The notes under the pieces: model-generated | Databases searched by the model: none | The model's input: only the letters and a program-made list of their open reading frames with translations | What the model was told of the DNA's origin: nothing | Made by a program: the position numbers and the translations under genes | Part shown: positions 25,500-35,003 of the stretch, piece by piece | Layout of the letters: each line of letters begins with the position of its first letter | Position numbering within the stretch: the first letter of the stretch is position 1 | Assembly (NCBI GenBank): GCA_047621325.1 | Contig: JBLHLT010000001.1 | Location: 248,001 to 312,000 of the forward strand | Direction of reading: 5' to 3' | From: Bermanella sp047621325 | GTDB taxonomy: Bacteria > Pseudomonadota > Gammaproteobacteria > Pseudomonadales > Oceanobacteraceae | DNA length: 64,000 bases

Positions 25500-26631
25500 A
25501 TGGATCATTAAATTTTTAACGGGCATGCATCAAGGGGCCGAAATCCCATTAAAAGATGGCGACTATAAAATTGGATGTGCTGACACAGATGACTTAATTC
25601 TTACCGATGCAGCGTTAGTAGAAAATCATTTTACCTTACATCTAGGTGAAACTTCTGCCGAAATATCGTTACCCAAAGAAAGAGAGCCTATATTTATTGG
25701 CGATAACGCAACAAAGCCATATAGCGATGAACAAGATGCAGGCGTACGGTACTCTGTTGCTTTTCCACAAATGATATCTGTGGGCACATTAAAAATAGTC
25801 ATCGGTTTAAAAACTGAAAATTGGCAAGCCGTTAATCTACCTGAAATCAGGTTAAATCAAGAGTCCGACATTAAAAACAGCACTGAGCTAAACAATAAAT
25901 TAGCCCATAAAGACGTTAATACACTCAGTAGGAGCATTAAATATTCAATGTATACGGGTGCATTTGTCGCCTTAGCGTTGGCCAGTATTATGGTGTTTAA
26001 AGAGGATCAAAGCGCTATTGAAGAAGACATCCGCTATACAACACAAGCGCCAAAATGGGAACAAGTAAAAGGGACATTTAGATCTGAGTATTTAAGTTTT
26101 AATGAAAATGAAAATGGCGCAGAAATAAAAGGGCGATTAAAAAATCAGTCTGATTTAACACAACTAATAACAATAATGGAATTAGCAAATATACAAGCAA
26201 AAACAGATATCATTATTGATGAAGAGCTAAAACAATCATTAATTCAAGAATTGTCGAAATTGAAAGAAGACAGTATTACCGTAAAACTAGGAGAAAACCC
26301 TGGTGAATTAGTTGTAGAAGGCACCACGAATCAATCCGAAAAATTAGAAAAATTAATCACGACAGTAAAAACAAATAATACAGACATTATAAACATAACC
26401 AACAATGCAGTGGCTGATAATCAAGTATCGATACCGCGTAATATTCGAATGGGATTAAACGTTCGTAGTGTCAACATAGGCAGAACACCGTACTTTATTA
26501 CCGATGATGGCCAAAAATTTGTTAACGGCAGTACGCTATTAAGCGGCCTAATTATTGACGATATCAATACAAAATATATTCAATTAAAAAAAGGTGAAGA
26601 GATATACCTTCATCAATTAGGATCAAACTAA
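25492..26631 (+). CDS. sctD: T3SS inner membrane ring protein SctD
   Basis: About 379 residues from ATG 25492 (SD GGAG 9 nt upstream; a further ATG lies at 25477). Cytosolic N-terminal FHA-like domain (IIKFLTGMHQGAEIPLKDGDYKIGC), one TM near 152-172 (YTGAFVALALASIMVF), and a periplasmic part with repeated BON-like ring-building modules. Overlaps the sctC stop by 8 nt. Order and architecture are those of YscD. Confidence 0.88.
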   Translation: MNRWIIKFLTGMHQGAEIPLKDGDYKIGCADTDDLILTDAALVENHFTLHLGETSAEISLPKEREPIFIGDNATKPYSDEQDAGVRYSVAFPQMISVGTLKIVIGLKTENWQAVNLPEIRLNQESDIKNSTELNNKLAHKDVNTLSRSIKYSMYTGAFVALALASIMVFKEDQSAIEEDIRYTTQAPKWEQVKGTFRSEYLSFNENENGAEIKGRLKNQSDLTQLITIMELANIQAKTDIIIDEELKQSLIQELSKLKEDSITVKLGENPGELVVEGTTNQSEKLEKLITTVKTNNTDIINITNNAVADNQVSIPRNIRMGLNVRSVNIGRTPYFITDDGQKFVNGSTLLSGLIIDDINTKYIQLKKGEEIYLHQLGSN

Positions 26632-26850
26632 ATGCAATTACTAAAAGAATGCTCAAATAATATCAGCCAACACCAGAAAAATGGCCCTTATTATTTAACG
26701 CACGATTTTTATATGCATTTAGATACTTTAAGGATCGATGCATTAAACAAAACCAAGTCAGGCCTAACACCCAGAGATTACGAACAATACTCTAAACTAC
26801 TAACGTGTTATTCAGCTGCACAAGCAGCCATAAAAAAACTAACGAGCTAA
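26632..26850 (+). CDS. sctE: YscE-like needle co-chaperone
   Basis: 72 residues, two-helix hairpin (TLRIDALNKTKSGLTPRDYE, then YSKLLTCYSAAQAAIKKL). In Yersinia and Pseudomonas YscE/PscE with YscG/PscG keeps the needle subunit monomeric. The gene starts right after sctD and precedes sctF, matching yscE. Weak family signal; position is the main evidence. Symbol used here in the sense of yscE, not of the large translocator. Confidence 0.6.
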   Translation: MQLLKECSNNISQHQKNGPYYLTHDFYMHLDTLRIDALNKTKSGLTPRDYEQYSKLLTCYSAAQAAIKKLTS

Positions 26851-26863
26851 TCAGGAGATTATC

Positions 26864-27082
26864 ATGGCTTTAGATTTCAATGGAATCAGCACTGCACTTA
26901 ACAAGGCAGTAACCACTGCTCAAAACGAACTCGACACACTTAAAGATGCCAACCTTCATGATCCAACCGAAATGTTGAAATTTCAACAAAAAGTAAATGA
27001 ATGGACTATTGCCACTAATTTGCAGAGCACCACAATTAAAGCATTAAAAGATGCCTTGCAGGGCGTTGTTCAAAAGATGTAA
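26864..27082 (+). CDS. sctF: T3SS needle subunit SctF
   Basis: 72 residues, small helical hairpin protein. FNGISTALNKAVTTAQNELDTL... LHDPTEMLKFQQKVNEW matches the YscF/PscF/MxiH helix-P(x)-helix pattern with the central Pro-containing turn (DPTEM) and C-terminal helix. SD AGGAG lies 7 nt upstream. Polymerises as the extracellular needle. Confidence 0.9.
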   Translation: MALDFNGISTALNKAVTTAQNELDTLKDANLHDPTEMLKFQQKVNEWTIATNLQSTTIKALKDALQGVVQKM

Positions 27083-27093
27083 TGGTAATATAA

Positions 27094-27471
27094 ATGAAAA
27101 TACAGCAACCATTCCCAAAACAAGCACTTACCGAACTGGCGTTCACCTGTGCGACCAATGGGTGCATTGAAGAATGTTACAGCATCAGTGATGGTATTGC
27201 AGCGGTCTACAAAAGTAGCCCGCTGCCGTTTTTGTTAAAAGCGATATCGCAATTAAATGTTGAACAACCATTCATTGCCTTACAGCTGCTTGAAGACGAT
27301 GCGTTGCCATTGGACCCTGATAATCCAACCATCAAGGTACTGATTGGTTTCGCTTATATTCGCTCAGGACATTATGAAAAAGGCCATTCACTATTAAAGC
27401 TATTATCTGATGAATCCGCGAACCATGATCAACCCTCTCGAGCTTTGGCTTTAGAATTCTTAGCCGCGTAG
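27094..27471 (+). CDS. sctG: YscG-like needle chaperone (TPR fold)
   Basis: 125 residues built of TPR-like helices (LLKAISQLNVEQPFIALQLL, then IKVLIGFAYIRSGHYEKGHSLL). Location between sctF and sctI and the TPR pattern match YscG/PscG, the partner that holds the C-terminal helix of the needle protein in the cytosol. Confidence 0.72.
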   Translation: MKIQQPFPKQALTELAFTCATNGCIEECYSISDGIAAVYKSSPLPFLLKAISQLNVEQPFIALQLLEDDALPLDPDNPTIKVLIGFAYIRSGHYEKGHSLLKLLSDESANHDQPSRALALEFLAA

Positions 27472-27487
27472 AAAGTAGGAAACAAAC

Positions 27488-27862
27488 ATGATCGAAGCCA
27501 CAAGTGCATCTGCAGCGACTGCGTTACCCAATAACAGCTCAGCTTTGGATTTTACTGAAACATACAGCAGTGAAAGTGAGCAGCATTTTAGAAATGCGGT
27601 TGATAAAAGTGAGCACTGTGACCCAACCAATAATGCAAACTGTATGGACAATCGTATATTAGAAAGTATGCAACAGTTAAAAGCCGGTTATGACGATAAA
27701 GTAAGTGCGATTAATGATGCGGTTAATATCGACAAATTAACAGTTCAAGACGTTATGAAACTGCAATTAGAAATTGCCAAGCTGCAAATGCAAGAAGAGT
27801 TGATGGCAAAAACAGCCAGTAAAACAACTCAAAATGTTGATACGTTACTTAAAAGCCAATAG
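27488..27862 (+). CDS. sctI: T3SS inner rod protein SctI
   Basis: 124 residues. The C-terminal 50 residues (VQDVMKLQLEIAKLQMQEEL... KTTQNVDTLLKSQ) are typical of YscI/PscI/PrgJ rod subunits, with LL near the end. N-terminal half polar. Yersinia yscH, which lies before yscI, is not present. Overlapping reading in the next gene starts only after this stop. Confidence 0.8.
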   Translation: MIEATSASAATALPNNSSALDFTETYSSESEQHFRNAVDKSEHCDPTNNANCMDNRILESMQQLKAGYDDKVSAINDAVNIDKLTVQDVMKLQLEIAKLQMQEELMAKTASKTTQNVDTLLKSQ

Positions 27863-27881
27863 CAATATTAGAGATAAAATT

Positions 27882-28622
27882 ATGATTGCCCGACTGTTTA
27901 TTTATTTCACCTTCTTCCTATTGCTTACTGGCTGCAAAACTGAGTTATATGGTGGCTTAAGTGAAAAAGAAGGCAATCATATGTTTGCTATATTATATAA
28001 AGCCGGCATTTCTGTGGATAAAAAAACAGACAAAGATCGCTTTATTACTTTATTGGTCGAAAAGGAACAAAGTGCATCAGCGATTGACACGCTCAATAAT
28101 CATGGCTACCCAAAAGATCATTTTACTAATTTAGGCGATGTGTTTTCAAAAGAAGGGTTAATTTCGTCACCGACCGAAGAAAAAGCCAGACTGATATATG
28201 CGCTCTCTCAAGAAATATCGTCAACCTTATCCCAAATAGATGGTGTGCTAACTGCACGGGTACATGTCGTGATGCCAGACAAATCAGAATATGGAAAAGA
28301 ACCGAAACCCACGAGTGCATCCGTTTTCATTAAACACACGGCTGATACCAATCTTGACTCACTCACAGGTAAAATTAAACTCTTGGTCGCCAACAGTATC
28401 GTTGGTCTAACAGAGAAACAAGTAAGCGTTGCATTGTTCCCATCATCATCAAGCCAAACCAATATTATTCAAGATAATTCTGTCTCTATGATCGCGGTTA
28501 TTATCGGCACCATACTCATTATGGTATTACTTGGCTTAGCAGGCTGGTACGCGTATAGGCAGTATGCGCTAAAACGTAATGATACGACAAAAATCACAAC
28601 TGAAGCAGGCCAAGCAGCATGA
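27882..28622 (+). CDS. sctJ: T3SS inner membrane ring lipoprotein SctJ
   Basis: 246 residues from ATG 27882, which gives a proper signal peptide with lipobox LLTGC (Cys18); a longer frame from 27834 starts before the sctI stop and is not expected. ELYGGLSEKEGNHMFAILY is the conserved YscJ/FliF N-terminus, followed by ring-building domains and a C-terminal TM near 204-226 with a short cytosolic tail. Overlaps sctK by 4 nt (ATGA). Confidence 0.95.
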   Translation: MIARLFIYFTFFLLLTGCKTELYGGLSEKEGNHMFAILYKAGISVDKKTDKDRFITLLVEKEQSASAIDTLNNHGYPKDHFTNLGDVFSKEGLISSPTEEKARLIYALSQEISSTLSQIDGVLTARVHVVMPDKSEYGKEPKPTSASVFIKHTADTNLDSLTGKIKLLVANSIVGLTEKQVSVALFPSSSSQTNIIQDNSVSMIAVIIGTILIMVLLGLAGWYAYRQYALKRNDTTKITTEAGQAA

Positions 28623-29293
28623 AATGGCTAAGTGAGATCCGTCGCCCTGATCTCGCTATAGCTTATAGTAAGCTATTCAGTTTTAGTGTGAACGATATAC
28701 ACTGTTCATGGTTAGACACACTTTCAATCAGCGATTATTTAAATAAGTACTCAATCAATATCAATCAAAACCCATACATCAATCGCATGATCTTTAGTGA
28801 GCTCAATATACCTTTCCCTCAATCACCTGAGATTGAGCAACCTATTGATCCATTATTGTTAATGAAACAAAGTAGCCTTTTAAGGCTATTAAGTTTATTG
28901 GGCTCAATTCAATTTCAACAAGAAATATCACACACCATTGTATCGAAGGACTTAGCAAACCTTAAAAACAATATTGGGCGTGATAACTATGAGTTTGCCA
29001 TTAATTTTGGGCGGCTTTATGCTCTGCCTTATTTAGATAACAAGAATGAACTAAAAAAAATATTCGAAACAGATCAATTAAGAGCCCTAGAATGCGCTGG
29101 TGCACAAACACTGTTTAATGCCATCAATCAACCTAATCACACTATTGTTAGTATCATTAAATATAAACTACCCACTTATGTTGCTGAATACCTATCTGCG
29201 GATTATGTTGCTGACCCCCTATACAACGTACGAAATAAAGCCGTTAAAATCGCGAAGGACAACGCTATCGCATGCTACCACTTACTCGCATAA
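28619..29293 (+). CDS. sctK: T3SS sorting platform protein SctK
   Basis: 224 residues. The gene position between sctJ and sctL and size match YscK. LDTLSISDYLNKYSININQ and a PHALI-like PIDPLLLMKQSS segment fit the family, which links SctD to the SctQ/L/N sorting platform. Sequence of this family is poorly conserved, so the call rests partly on order. Overlaps sctL by 22 nt. Confidence 0.78.
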   Translation: MKWLSEIRRPDLAIAYSKLFSFSVNDIHCSWLDTLSISDYLNKYSININQNPYINRMIFSELNIPFPQSPEIEQPIDPLLLMKQSSLLRLLSLLGSIQFQQEISHTIVSKDLANLKNNIGRDNYEFAINFGRLYALPYLDNKNELKKIFETDQLRALECAGAQTLFNAINQPNHTIVSIIKYKLPTYVAEYLSADYVADPLYNVRNKAVKIAKDNAIACYHLLA

Positions 29294-29874
29294 CCCTGAC
29301 CGAAGCCGATATTACTAACTATGATAAAATCATACCGGCGAGCTTAGTCATCGTTTCACGAACAGCCAATAACATCATTGAAGATGCGCTATTGAAGGCA
29401 CACAACATAACCCATGAAGCCGAGAAGCATTACCAATTAAAGTCAAATGAAGGCTATAAAGAAGGTCATCAAAAATGGGAAAAACAAAAAGCTGTTGAAC
29501 TCGAACAACTGAATATGGTAATCAAACAACATATTATGGGTTTACATGAAAAATTAACTCATAATGTACTGCAAATTACTCAGAAGTTAATCGGGTCAAT
29601 AAACGAAACCGATTTATTAAGAGGTTTAGTCAACCAGGCAATTGATCAATTATCCACAGAATGCGTACTTAATTTAAGAGTGTCACCTGAAAATTCAGAT
29701 ACAGCCAAAAAAGTGACTCAAGATATATTAGCGACACACCCAGAAATAGAAGGATTTAACATGATTGTTGATCCTCGGTTAACCGAATCAGATTGTTTAC
29801 TTGAACACCCTGATGGCACACATGATATTAGTGTGCACACACAACTCAATAACTTAACCGACATATTAAAATAA
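29272..29874 (+). CDS. sctL: T3SS ATPase stator SctL
   Basis: 200 residues. A long charged coiled coil (LLKAHNITHEAEKHYQLK to VELEQL, about 38-85) precedes the compact C-terminal domain that binds SctN (LRVSPENSDTAKKV, FNMIVDPRL, DCLLEHPDGTHDISV), as in YscL and FliH. Last gene of the sctC-L operon, convergent to sctU. No strong terminator is seen in the 23-bp gap. Confidence 0.88.
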   Translation: MLPLTRITLTEADITNYDKIIPASLVIVSRTANNIIEDALLKAHNITHEAEKHYQLKSNEGYKEGHQKWEKQKAVELEQLNMVIKQHIMGLHEKLTHNVLQITQKLIGSINETDLLRGLVNQAIDQLSTECVLNLRVSPENSDTAKKVTQDILATHPEIEGFNMIVDPRLTESDCLLEHPDGTHDISVHTQLNNLTDILK

Positions 29875-29897
29875 AGAAAAAATCAAGAGTAATCGTA

Positions 29898-30941
29898 CTA
29901 TTGCTCTTTTTGCATTCTTTCTATCCATCCGAATACTTCTGCAACAGCATCAATTAAGTTATCAGGTACAAACTGATCTACATCGACTTGAGCTAACAGC
30001 GCACGCGCTAAAGGAATATTTTCTATAATGGGAATACCCTCCTCTTGTGCGATTCTCTTTATCTTAAACGCAACAGTATCAACACCCTTTATGGTCAGCC
30101 TAGGCAAAGGTGTCTCACCTTTTTGATAATACAAACCGATAGCAACATGCGTCGGGTTGGTAATCAACACACTGCTGTTTGATACTTTTTTACGTGTATC
30201 TGAATTTAACAGTTCTTTATGAATGCTTTTTCTTTGAGATTTTATTTCTGGATTGCCTTCTGTTTCTTTATATTCGCGCTTTATTTCATCCTTTGACATC
30301 TTAAGCTCTTTAATATGCTGTGCTTTTTGAAAAACGTAATCAACAACGGCAACAATAATAAAGGCCACCACACTGTTTAATAATAGCAATAGCACCATTT
30401 GACCCAATAATGGCAATAAACATTGTTTACCACAATTTGGTAACTTCACGAGGTCCTTAATATTACTCTCAATCACCAAGTACACTAATATTGATAAAAA
30501 TACGATTTTTATCATAGATTTAATGAATTCGAAAAAATTCTTCATAGAAAATATTTTCTTAAAACCCGATATAACGCTTATTTTTTCCATTTTTGGTTTA
30601 ATGGGTTCGGATACAAAAAGTGCACCTATTTGAAAAAAATTAGACATAATTCCAATGACAAATAACAGAAAAAGAAGCGGTACAGATAAAATAATCACTT
30701 TAGACATTAATCCATCGAAAACAAACTTAAGCGCATCAACAAATGGGAGGTGATAATACTGGGAAGGTAAGAGAGCCATATCGCTCATAATCTGAATATA
30801 AAAATCACCCGTTATCCAAAAATAAAAGACTAACGCAGTCAGCATAGACGCTGAGACCACTTCTTTACTATTAACAACTTGCCCTTTTTTTCTCGCATCA
30901 TTTAATTTCTTAGGCGTTGGGCTTTCTGTCTTTTGATCCAT
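29898..30941 (-). CDS. sctU: T3SS export apparatus switch protein SctU
   Basis: 347 residues. KTESPTPKKLNDARKKGQV at the N-terminus, four TM helices (about 32-50, 80-104, 145-158, 180-202), then a cytosolic domain with the autocleavage motif NPTH at 262-265. Cleavage there switches export from early to middle/late substrates. Last gene of the sctN-U operon. Confidence 0.96.
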   Translation of the reverse strand: MDQKTESPTPKKLNDARKKGQVVNSKEVVSASMLTALVFYFWITGDFYIQIMSDMALLPSQYYHLPFVDALKFVFDGLMSKVIILSVPLLFLLFVIGIMSNFFQIGALFVSEPIKPKMEKISVISGFKKIFSMKNFFEFIKSMIKIVFLSILVYLVIESNIKDLVKLPNCGKQCLLPLLGQMVLLLLLNSVVAFIIVAVVDYVFQKAQHIKELKMSKDEIKREYKETEGNPEIKSQRKSIHKELLNSDTRKKVSNSSVLITNPTHVAIGLYYQKGETPLPRLTIKGVDTVAFKIKRIAQEEGIPIIENIPLARALLAQVDVDQFVPDNLIDAVAEVFGWIERMQKEQ

Positions 30942-30948
30942 AGAATAC

Positions 30949-31734
30949 CTAAAAAATACCGTCTAACGAACGAAATATTCCCGGAAGATTTTGCAAGTGC
31001 TCTCCAAATAACCCGATCAAAACCGTCAAGTAAATCATAAGTACGGCAATGGCGACGGCACTCTTTATCGGCATAGCTAAAAAGAACACATTAAGCTGTG
31101 GTGAAAATCGGCTAATCAATCCTAGTCCAAACTCACTTAAAAACATCGCAATAATTGCCGGCGCAGAAAAAATAACCGTAAGATTAATTAGCATATCCAT
31201 TTGTTTGATGAAAAATAATGGCGCATCTAAATTTAACCAATTTGGTACATACGATGTTACAGGCCAAGTGACATAACTGGCATACAGTGCGGACAAAAAT
31301 ATCATGAACATACCCGACACAAAAAACACAGTGGTTACCGCTTGTACTAATAGAATGCCAATAGGTGATGCCTGACTGCCCGATAACGGATTAAGTGAAC
31401 TAGCCATAGTCGAGCCACGCTGGTTATCGATAAAAAATCCAGCCGCCTCAATTGCCCAAAATGGAATCGTGGCCAGATAGCCAATCACGACTCCTATAAA
31501 CACTTCTTTTAAAATAATTAACATCACACTCGTGACATTCAGTTCAACTCCCTCTAGCTGGTGATCAATAACAGGGAAAACCATTAACGCAAGACTGGCC
31601 ACAACGCCATTACGAATCAAAGCACCACCCATAACACTCTTCCCCATAAAAGGAAGCACGGCAAAGGTGGCCAACATACGTGGTAACAATAAGGTGTAGG
31701 TGAAGAATGTCGCCTTTAACAGTTCGAATTCCAT
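30949..31734 (-). CDS. sctT: T3SS export apparatus protein SctT
   Basis: 261 residues, FliR/SctT family with about six TM helices. LPRMLATFAVLPFM, GYLATIPFWAIEAAGFFIDNQRG and ASSLNPLSGSQASPIG are characteristic. Forms the export gate with SctR and SctS in the inner membrane. Confidence 0.95.
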   Translation of the reverse strand: MEFELLKATFFTYTLLLPRMLATFAVLPFMGKSVMGGALIRNGVVASLALMVFPVIDHQLEGVELNVTSVMLIILKEVFIGVVIGYLATIPFWAIEAAGFFIDNQRGSTMASSLNPLSGSQASPIGILLVQAVTTVFFVSGMFMIFLSALYASYVTWPVTSYVPNWLNLDAPLFFIKQMDMLINLTVIFSAPAIIAMFLSEFGLGLISRFSPQLNVFFLAMPIKSAVAIAVLMIYLTVLIGLFGEHLQNLPGIFRSLDGIF

Positions 31735-31735
31735 A

Positions 31736-32002
31736 TCAGCCTAATGTTGGTATGGCTTGGAGTATTTTGAGTGAAAACTGATAAATCTCCATGCCTAACC
31801 ATCTTGCGGTAAAAAATATAGTGATCGTAATCGCGACTAATTTAATGGCAAACGCTAATGTCTGCTCTTGTATTTGAGTAAGCGCCTGAAACAAGCTCAC
31901 TAATGTTCCAACCAGTGACGCAACAATGATAGGCGGCATTGATAAGAGCAGAACCAACATTAACGCCTGATAAGTATATTGAATAACATCGGATTCTATC
32001 AT
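31736..32002 (-). CDS. sctS: T3SS export apparatus protein SctS
   Basis: 88 residues from ATG 32002, which overlaps the sctR stop as ATGA and gives the family length; a start at 32041 would add 13 residues inside sctR. Two TM helices; QALMLVLLLSMPPIIVASLVG and FQALTQIQEQTLAFAIKL are the conserved FliQ/SctS motifs. Confidence 0.95.
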   Translation of the reverse strand: MIESDVIQYTYQALMLVLLLSMPPIIVASLVGTLVSLFQALTQIQEQTLAFAIKLVAITITIFFTARWLGMEIYQFSLKILQAIPTLG

Positions 32003-32649
32003 TGGTAGGTCAACACTAAGCCATGAATTAATCGCGCCCAACCATCAAGCAACACAAACAATAATAATTTAAAGGGTAACGATATGGTCATGGGTGACAC
32101 CATCATCATGCCAAGTGCGAGCAAAATATTTGAAATTATTAAATCTATGACAATAAACGGTAAATACAGTAAGAAACCAATTTCAAATGCCGATGTGAGT
32201 TCACTCACCGTAAAAGCGGGAATCAAAACCATAAAACTATCGCTTGTAAGTTTGGACGAATATTTTTCTGGCCATAGTGCGGCCGCATTTTTTAAAAAGA
32301 AATCGGTTTCTTTAGCGCTGGTATGTTTCTTTAGAAATGCCTTAAATGGAATACTGCCTTCGTCAATTGCGTCGACAAACTCATCACTGTTTTCCCATGA
32401 GAAATCCTTATCCACTAAGGTGTCATGAATGGCATATCCAACCGGCGCCATAATATATATCGAAAGAATAATGGCTAATCCATAAATAGCCATATTGGGG
32501 GGGATTTGCTGTATACCAAGGGCGTTTCTTAATAAACCAAAGACCACTGCCAACTTAACAAACGACGTTGTCATCACCGCTAAAAATGGCACCAATGCCA
32601 TAGCTGATAGCGCTAATATGAGAAAAAACGGATCTGGTAAATTATTCAC
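31999..32649 (-). CDS. sctR: T3SS export apparatus protein SctR
   Basis: 216 residues, FliP/SctR family. FVKLAVVFGLLRNALGIQQIPPN near 26-48 and VIDLIISNILLALGMMMVSP near 166-185 are diagnostic; four TM helices. Overlaps sctQ by 4 nt upstream. Confidence 0.96.
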   Translation of the reverse strand: MNNLPDPFFLILALSAMALVPFLAVMTTSFVKLAVVFGLLRNALGIQQIPPNMAIYGLAIILSIYIMAPVGYAIHDTLVDKDFSWENSDEFVDAIDEGSIPFKAFLKKHTSAKETDFFLKNAAALWPEKYSSKLTSDSFMVLIPAFTVSELTSAFEIGFLLYLPFIVIDLIISNILLALGMMMVSPMTISLPFKLLLFVLLDGWARLIHGLVLTYQ

Positions 32650-33698
32650 ACAGACGCCACTTTTTCTTCTGTAATCATCTCACTATTATCCGTAATGACC
32701 CGCCCTTTAGCTAAAGCGACAACTTGAACACCTAATCGGTTATCAACCTCAACCAGTCGACCTTCTCCAATTTTCGCACCATTAACTTCAATCGTAACCA
32801 GACTGCTAATATCTTGGTTCAACTCAAAAACATAACCTGGATTTACGGCGTCTAATTCCGATATTGAAATATTTTTTTGACCACAAACGAAATCAACATT
32901 TAGTTCAATTTCAGACGTTTCAATTAAGTTTTTTTCTGATTCTTGTTTCATAGCTATTCCGTCTAATTTTTTTATAATTGAAAACATTTTCAAATCAATA
33001 CTGCTCGCTTCAAGCCACTGATCAGCACACATTAATCGATAGACACCATTCTTAAAGTTTTCTCGTTCAACAAGAATAATGTCATGTAGGTTTATTTTTT
33101 TGATACGATTCAACGTTAATAGAGTGAAACCAATGGAGAGCTTTACTGGTAATACATAATCAATACTTTGTTTTACGGGCTTTATTCTTTGAGAAGCGTT
33201 AAGGCGCGATAAAAATTGACTTAAAATTGAATCATCTGCCTCTAGCGCAAAAGAATATAATGCATCTCTTACCTGTAAATTAAGATGAGAGACCTCTCCA
33301 CGATGACTCAACGACGCTTGCGAGTGAATACTTACATTGTCGATTACTAGTTCTTTTTTAAACGCTTGCTCAAATAAGTGCATAACGGGTTCTAAAAAAT
33401 ACTGCACTCTAATGCTTAGAAGTTCGAGCGGCCACGTTTGGGCCGATTGAAAGTCCGCCGTAATGTCGATAAATAGATCCCTCGGTAGACACAGAGAGAA
33501 TTCGTCCTCGCCAGTATTAAAAGCAACCAAGACACACCAGTTTGAAACCTCGAAGCCTAAACCTGTGCTGACACGAATAGGCGTATTATTCACTTCGAAC
33601 ATAATGGGAGATTTAGCCAGCGCGTTTAAAAATTGAATACTCGTTGGCGAAAAATAGGCATACTTCAAATTAGGTAATACATCAAAATGATTCATCAT
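32646..33698 (-). CDS. sctQ: T3SS C-ring / sorting platform protein SctQ
   Basis: 350 residues. The C-terminal SPOA domain (LNVDFVCGQKNISISELDAVNPGYVFEL to IGEGRLVEVDNRLGVQVV, about 268-335) is clear; a second, weaker SPOA lies before it (LPVKLSIGFTLLTLNRIKKI). A Met at about 251 (GIAMKQES) could be an internal start for a short SctQ-C form as in Yersinia and Salmonella; no SD could be assigned with certainty. Confidence 0.9.
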   Translation of the reverse strand: MMNHFDVLPNLKYAYFSPTSIQFLNALAKSPIMFEVNNTPIRVSTGLGFEVSNWCVLVAFNTGEDEFSLCLPRDLFIDITADFQSAQTWPLELLSIRVQYFLEPVMHLFEQAFKKELVIDNVSIHSQASLSHRGEVSHLNLQVRDALYSFALEADDSILSQFLSRLNASQRIKPVKQSIDYVLPVKLSIGFTLLTLNRIKKINLHDIILVERENFKNGVYRLMCADQWLEASSIDLKMFSIIKKLDGIAMKQESEKNLIETSEIELNVDFVCGQKNISISELDAVNPGYVFELNQDISSLVTIEVNGAKIGEGRLVEVDNRLGVQVVALAKGRVITDNSEMITEEKVASV

Positions 33699-34519
33699 GT
33701 TTCGTCTTCATCCGGTAAAACATAATAACCCTTGCTTTCTCTGTCGGATTTATCGGTTAGATCCATATCAATCTTTACTGTGATATTAGGTAACTTTGAT
33801 TCCAAACTATATTGAAGGTCTTGTTGCGAATTTATGACTTTTTTAAAGACGTCCACATTGGTTGTTTTAAGCACCATTGATAACTCATTACCTTGACGAG
33901 AGATCTGAATCTCTAATCCAGTGGCACCTTCATCAGAAAGTCGAATAATCACGGCTTGCTTGTCTAGAATACCTGACACTTTCGGTACAATTTCGGCCAC
34001 CATTGATTGCACAAGATTAACCTTGTTTATAAAATTTTCTTGATTAGATTCACTGACACTAATATAGCTTTGGGTAAAACCATTGGGCTGAACCACGGAC
34101 TGCAATCGACTCCCATCTATAGCGTTGACACCTACCAAAGTATCTTCTTTCATTGATAAATTGCCTATTAGTGCTCTTATTGAATCCGCTAGTGGTAAGC
34201 CATTCATTTTTTCTGAATGGTTAAGAGTATTATTTTTTCCGATTCGAAAAGGGTTCTCTAAAATATGTAAAGAAGGTTCATGGCGACCAATGCCCATAAT
34301 AGTAAGCAGGCTGTGATCAGGCCTTAGGTCAATCGCATTATCAAGTGACAGGGCTTTTTCAAAGCGCACTTTTTGCTTCTCAAATACTAATGAGTCTGAA
34401 TATTTTAATACCGGTTTAATATCAGGTGATGCTGCCGATTTAATGAACTCTTTCTGGATTATTTTTTTATCCGCTTGATGTGCATCAGAATAGGAATTCA
34501 ATGAAGATAACTTACTCAT
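33695..34519 (-). CDS. sctP: T3SS needle length regulator SctP
   Basis: 274 residues. N-terminal two thirds are low-conservation and polar; the C-terminal region (VQSMVAEIVPKVSGI, IIRLSDEGATGLEIQISRQG, ELSMVLKTTN) matches the type III substrate-specificity-switch fold shared with FliK/YscP. Short for a Ysc-type ruler, which may imply a short needle. 4-nt overlaps with both neighbours. Confidence 0.72.
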   Translation of the reverse strand: MSKLSSLNSYSDAHQADKKIIQKEFIKSAASPDIKPVLKYSDSLVFEKQKVRFEKALSLDNAIDLRPDHSLLTIMGIGRHEPSLHILENPFRIGKNNTLNHSEKMNGLPLADSIRALIGNLSMKEDTLVGVNAIDGSRLQSVVQPNGFTQSYISVSESNQENFINKVNLVQSMVAEIVPKVSGILDKQAVIIRLSDEGATGLEIQISRQGNELSMVLKTTNVDVFKKVINSQQDLQYSLESKLPNITVKIDMDLTDKSDRESKGYYVLPDEDET

Positions 34520-35001
34520 ATGTTTGCATACTCCAACGTTTTAATGGGCTTAAATTCTTCTAATTCTAAGTCCTCTCGATATTGTATTTTTATGTTTTCT
34601 TTATCTCTTTCTAGATCCGCAATATATTCAAACTTATCAACTGCTTTTTGGGCCGTAATTAATATTTCAATGCCTTTCTGCCATTCACCATAAGCCAACT
34701 CTTGCGCTTGCTTTTGTTTTCGAACCGTCACTTTAAGGTCGGTTTCAGTACCACGTAGGCCATTTACCTTTTCATTCATTAAATCAATATCAAAGAGCGT
34801 GACTAATTCACCTAATACCTGTGAAACAAGTTGCTCTTCTTTTTTCAGGCGATAGTTATGAAATTTTTCAACATTGATTTTAGATTCCTCATGATCCTTC
34901 ATCGCCTGCTGATGCCGCGCATTGAGTTTTGCTTCTTTTAATCTGGCATTTAAATGTTTAATTTCTTTTATTTTTGTTATTTTTGTTATTTTTTTAAACA
35001 T
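34516..35001 (-). CDS. sctO: T3SS stalk protein SctO
   Basis: 161 residues, almost fully alpha-helical and highly charged (coiled-coil hairpin like YscO/FliJ). Position between sctN and sctP is conserved. FliJ-type proteins sit in the ATPase hexamer pore. Confidence 0.8.
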   Translation of the reverse strand: MFKKITKITKIKEIKHLNARLKEAKLNARHQQAMKDHEESKINVEKFHNYRLKKEEQLVSQVLGELVTLFDIDLMNEKVNGLRGTETDLKVTVRKQKQAQELAYGEWQKGIEILITAQKAVDKFEYIADLERDKENIKIQYREDLELEEFKPIKTLEYANI

Positions 35002-35003
35002 CG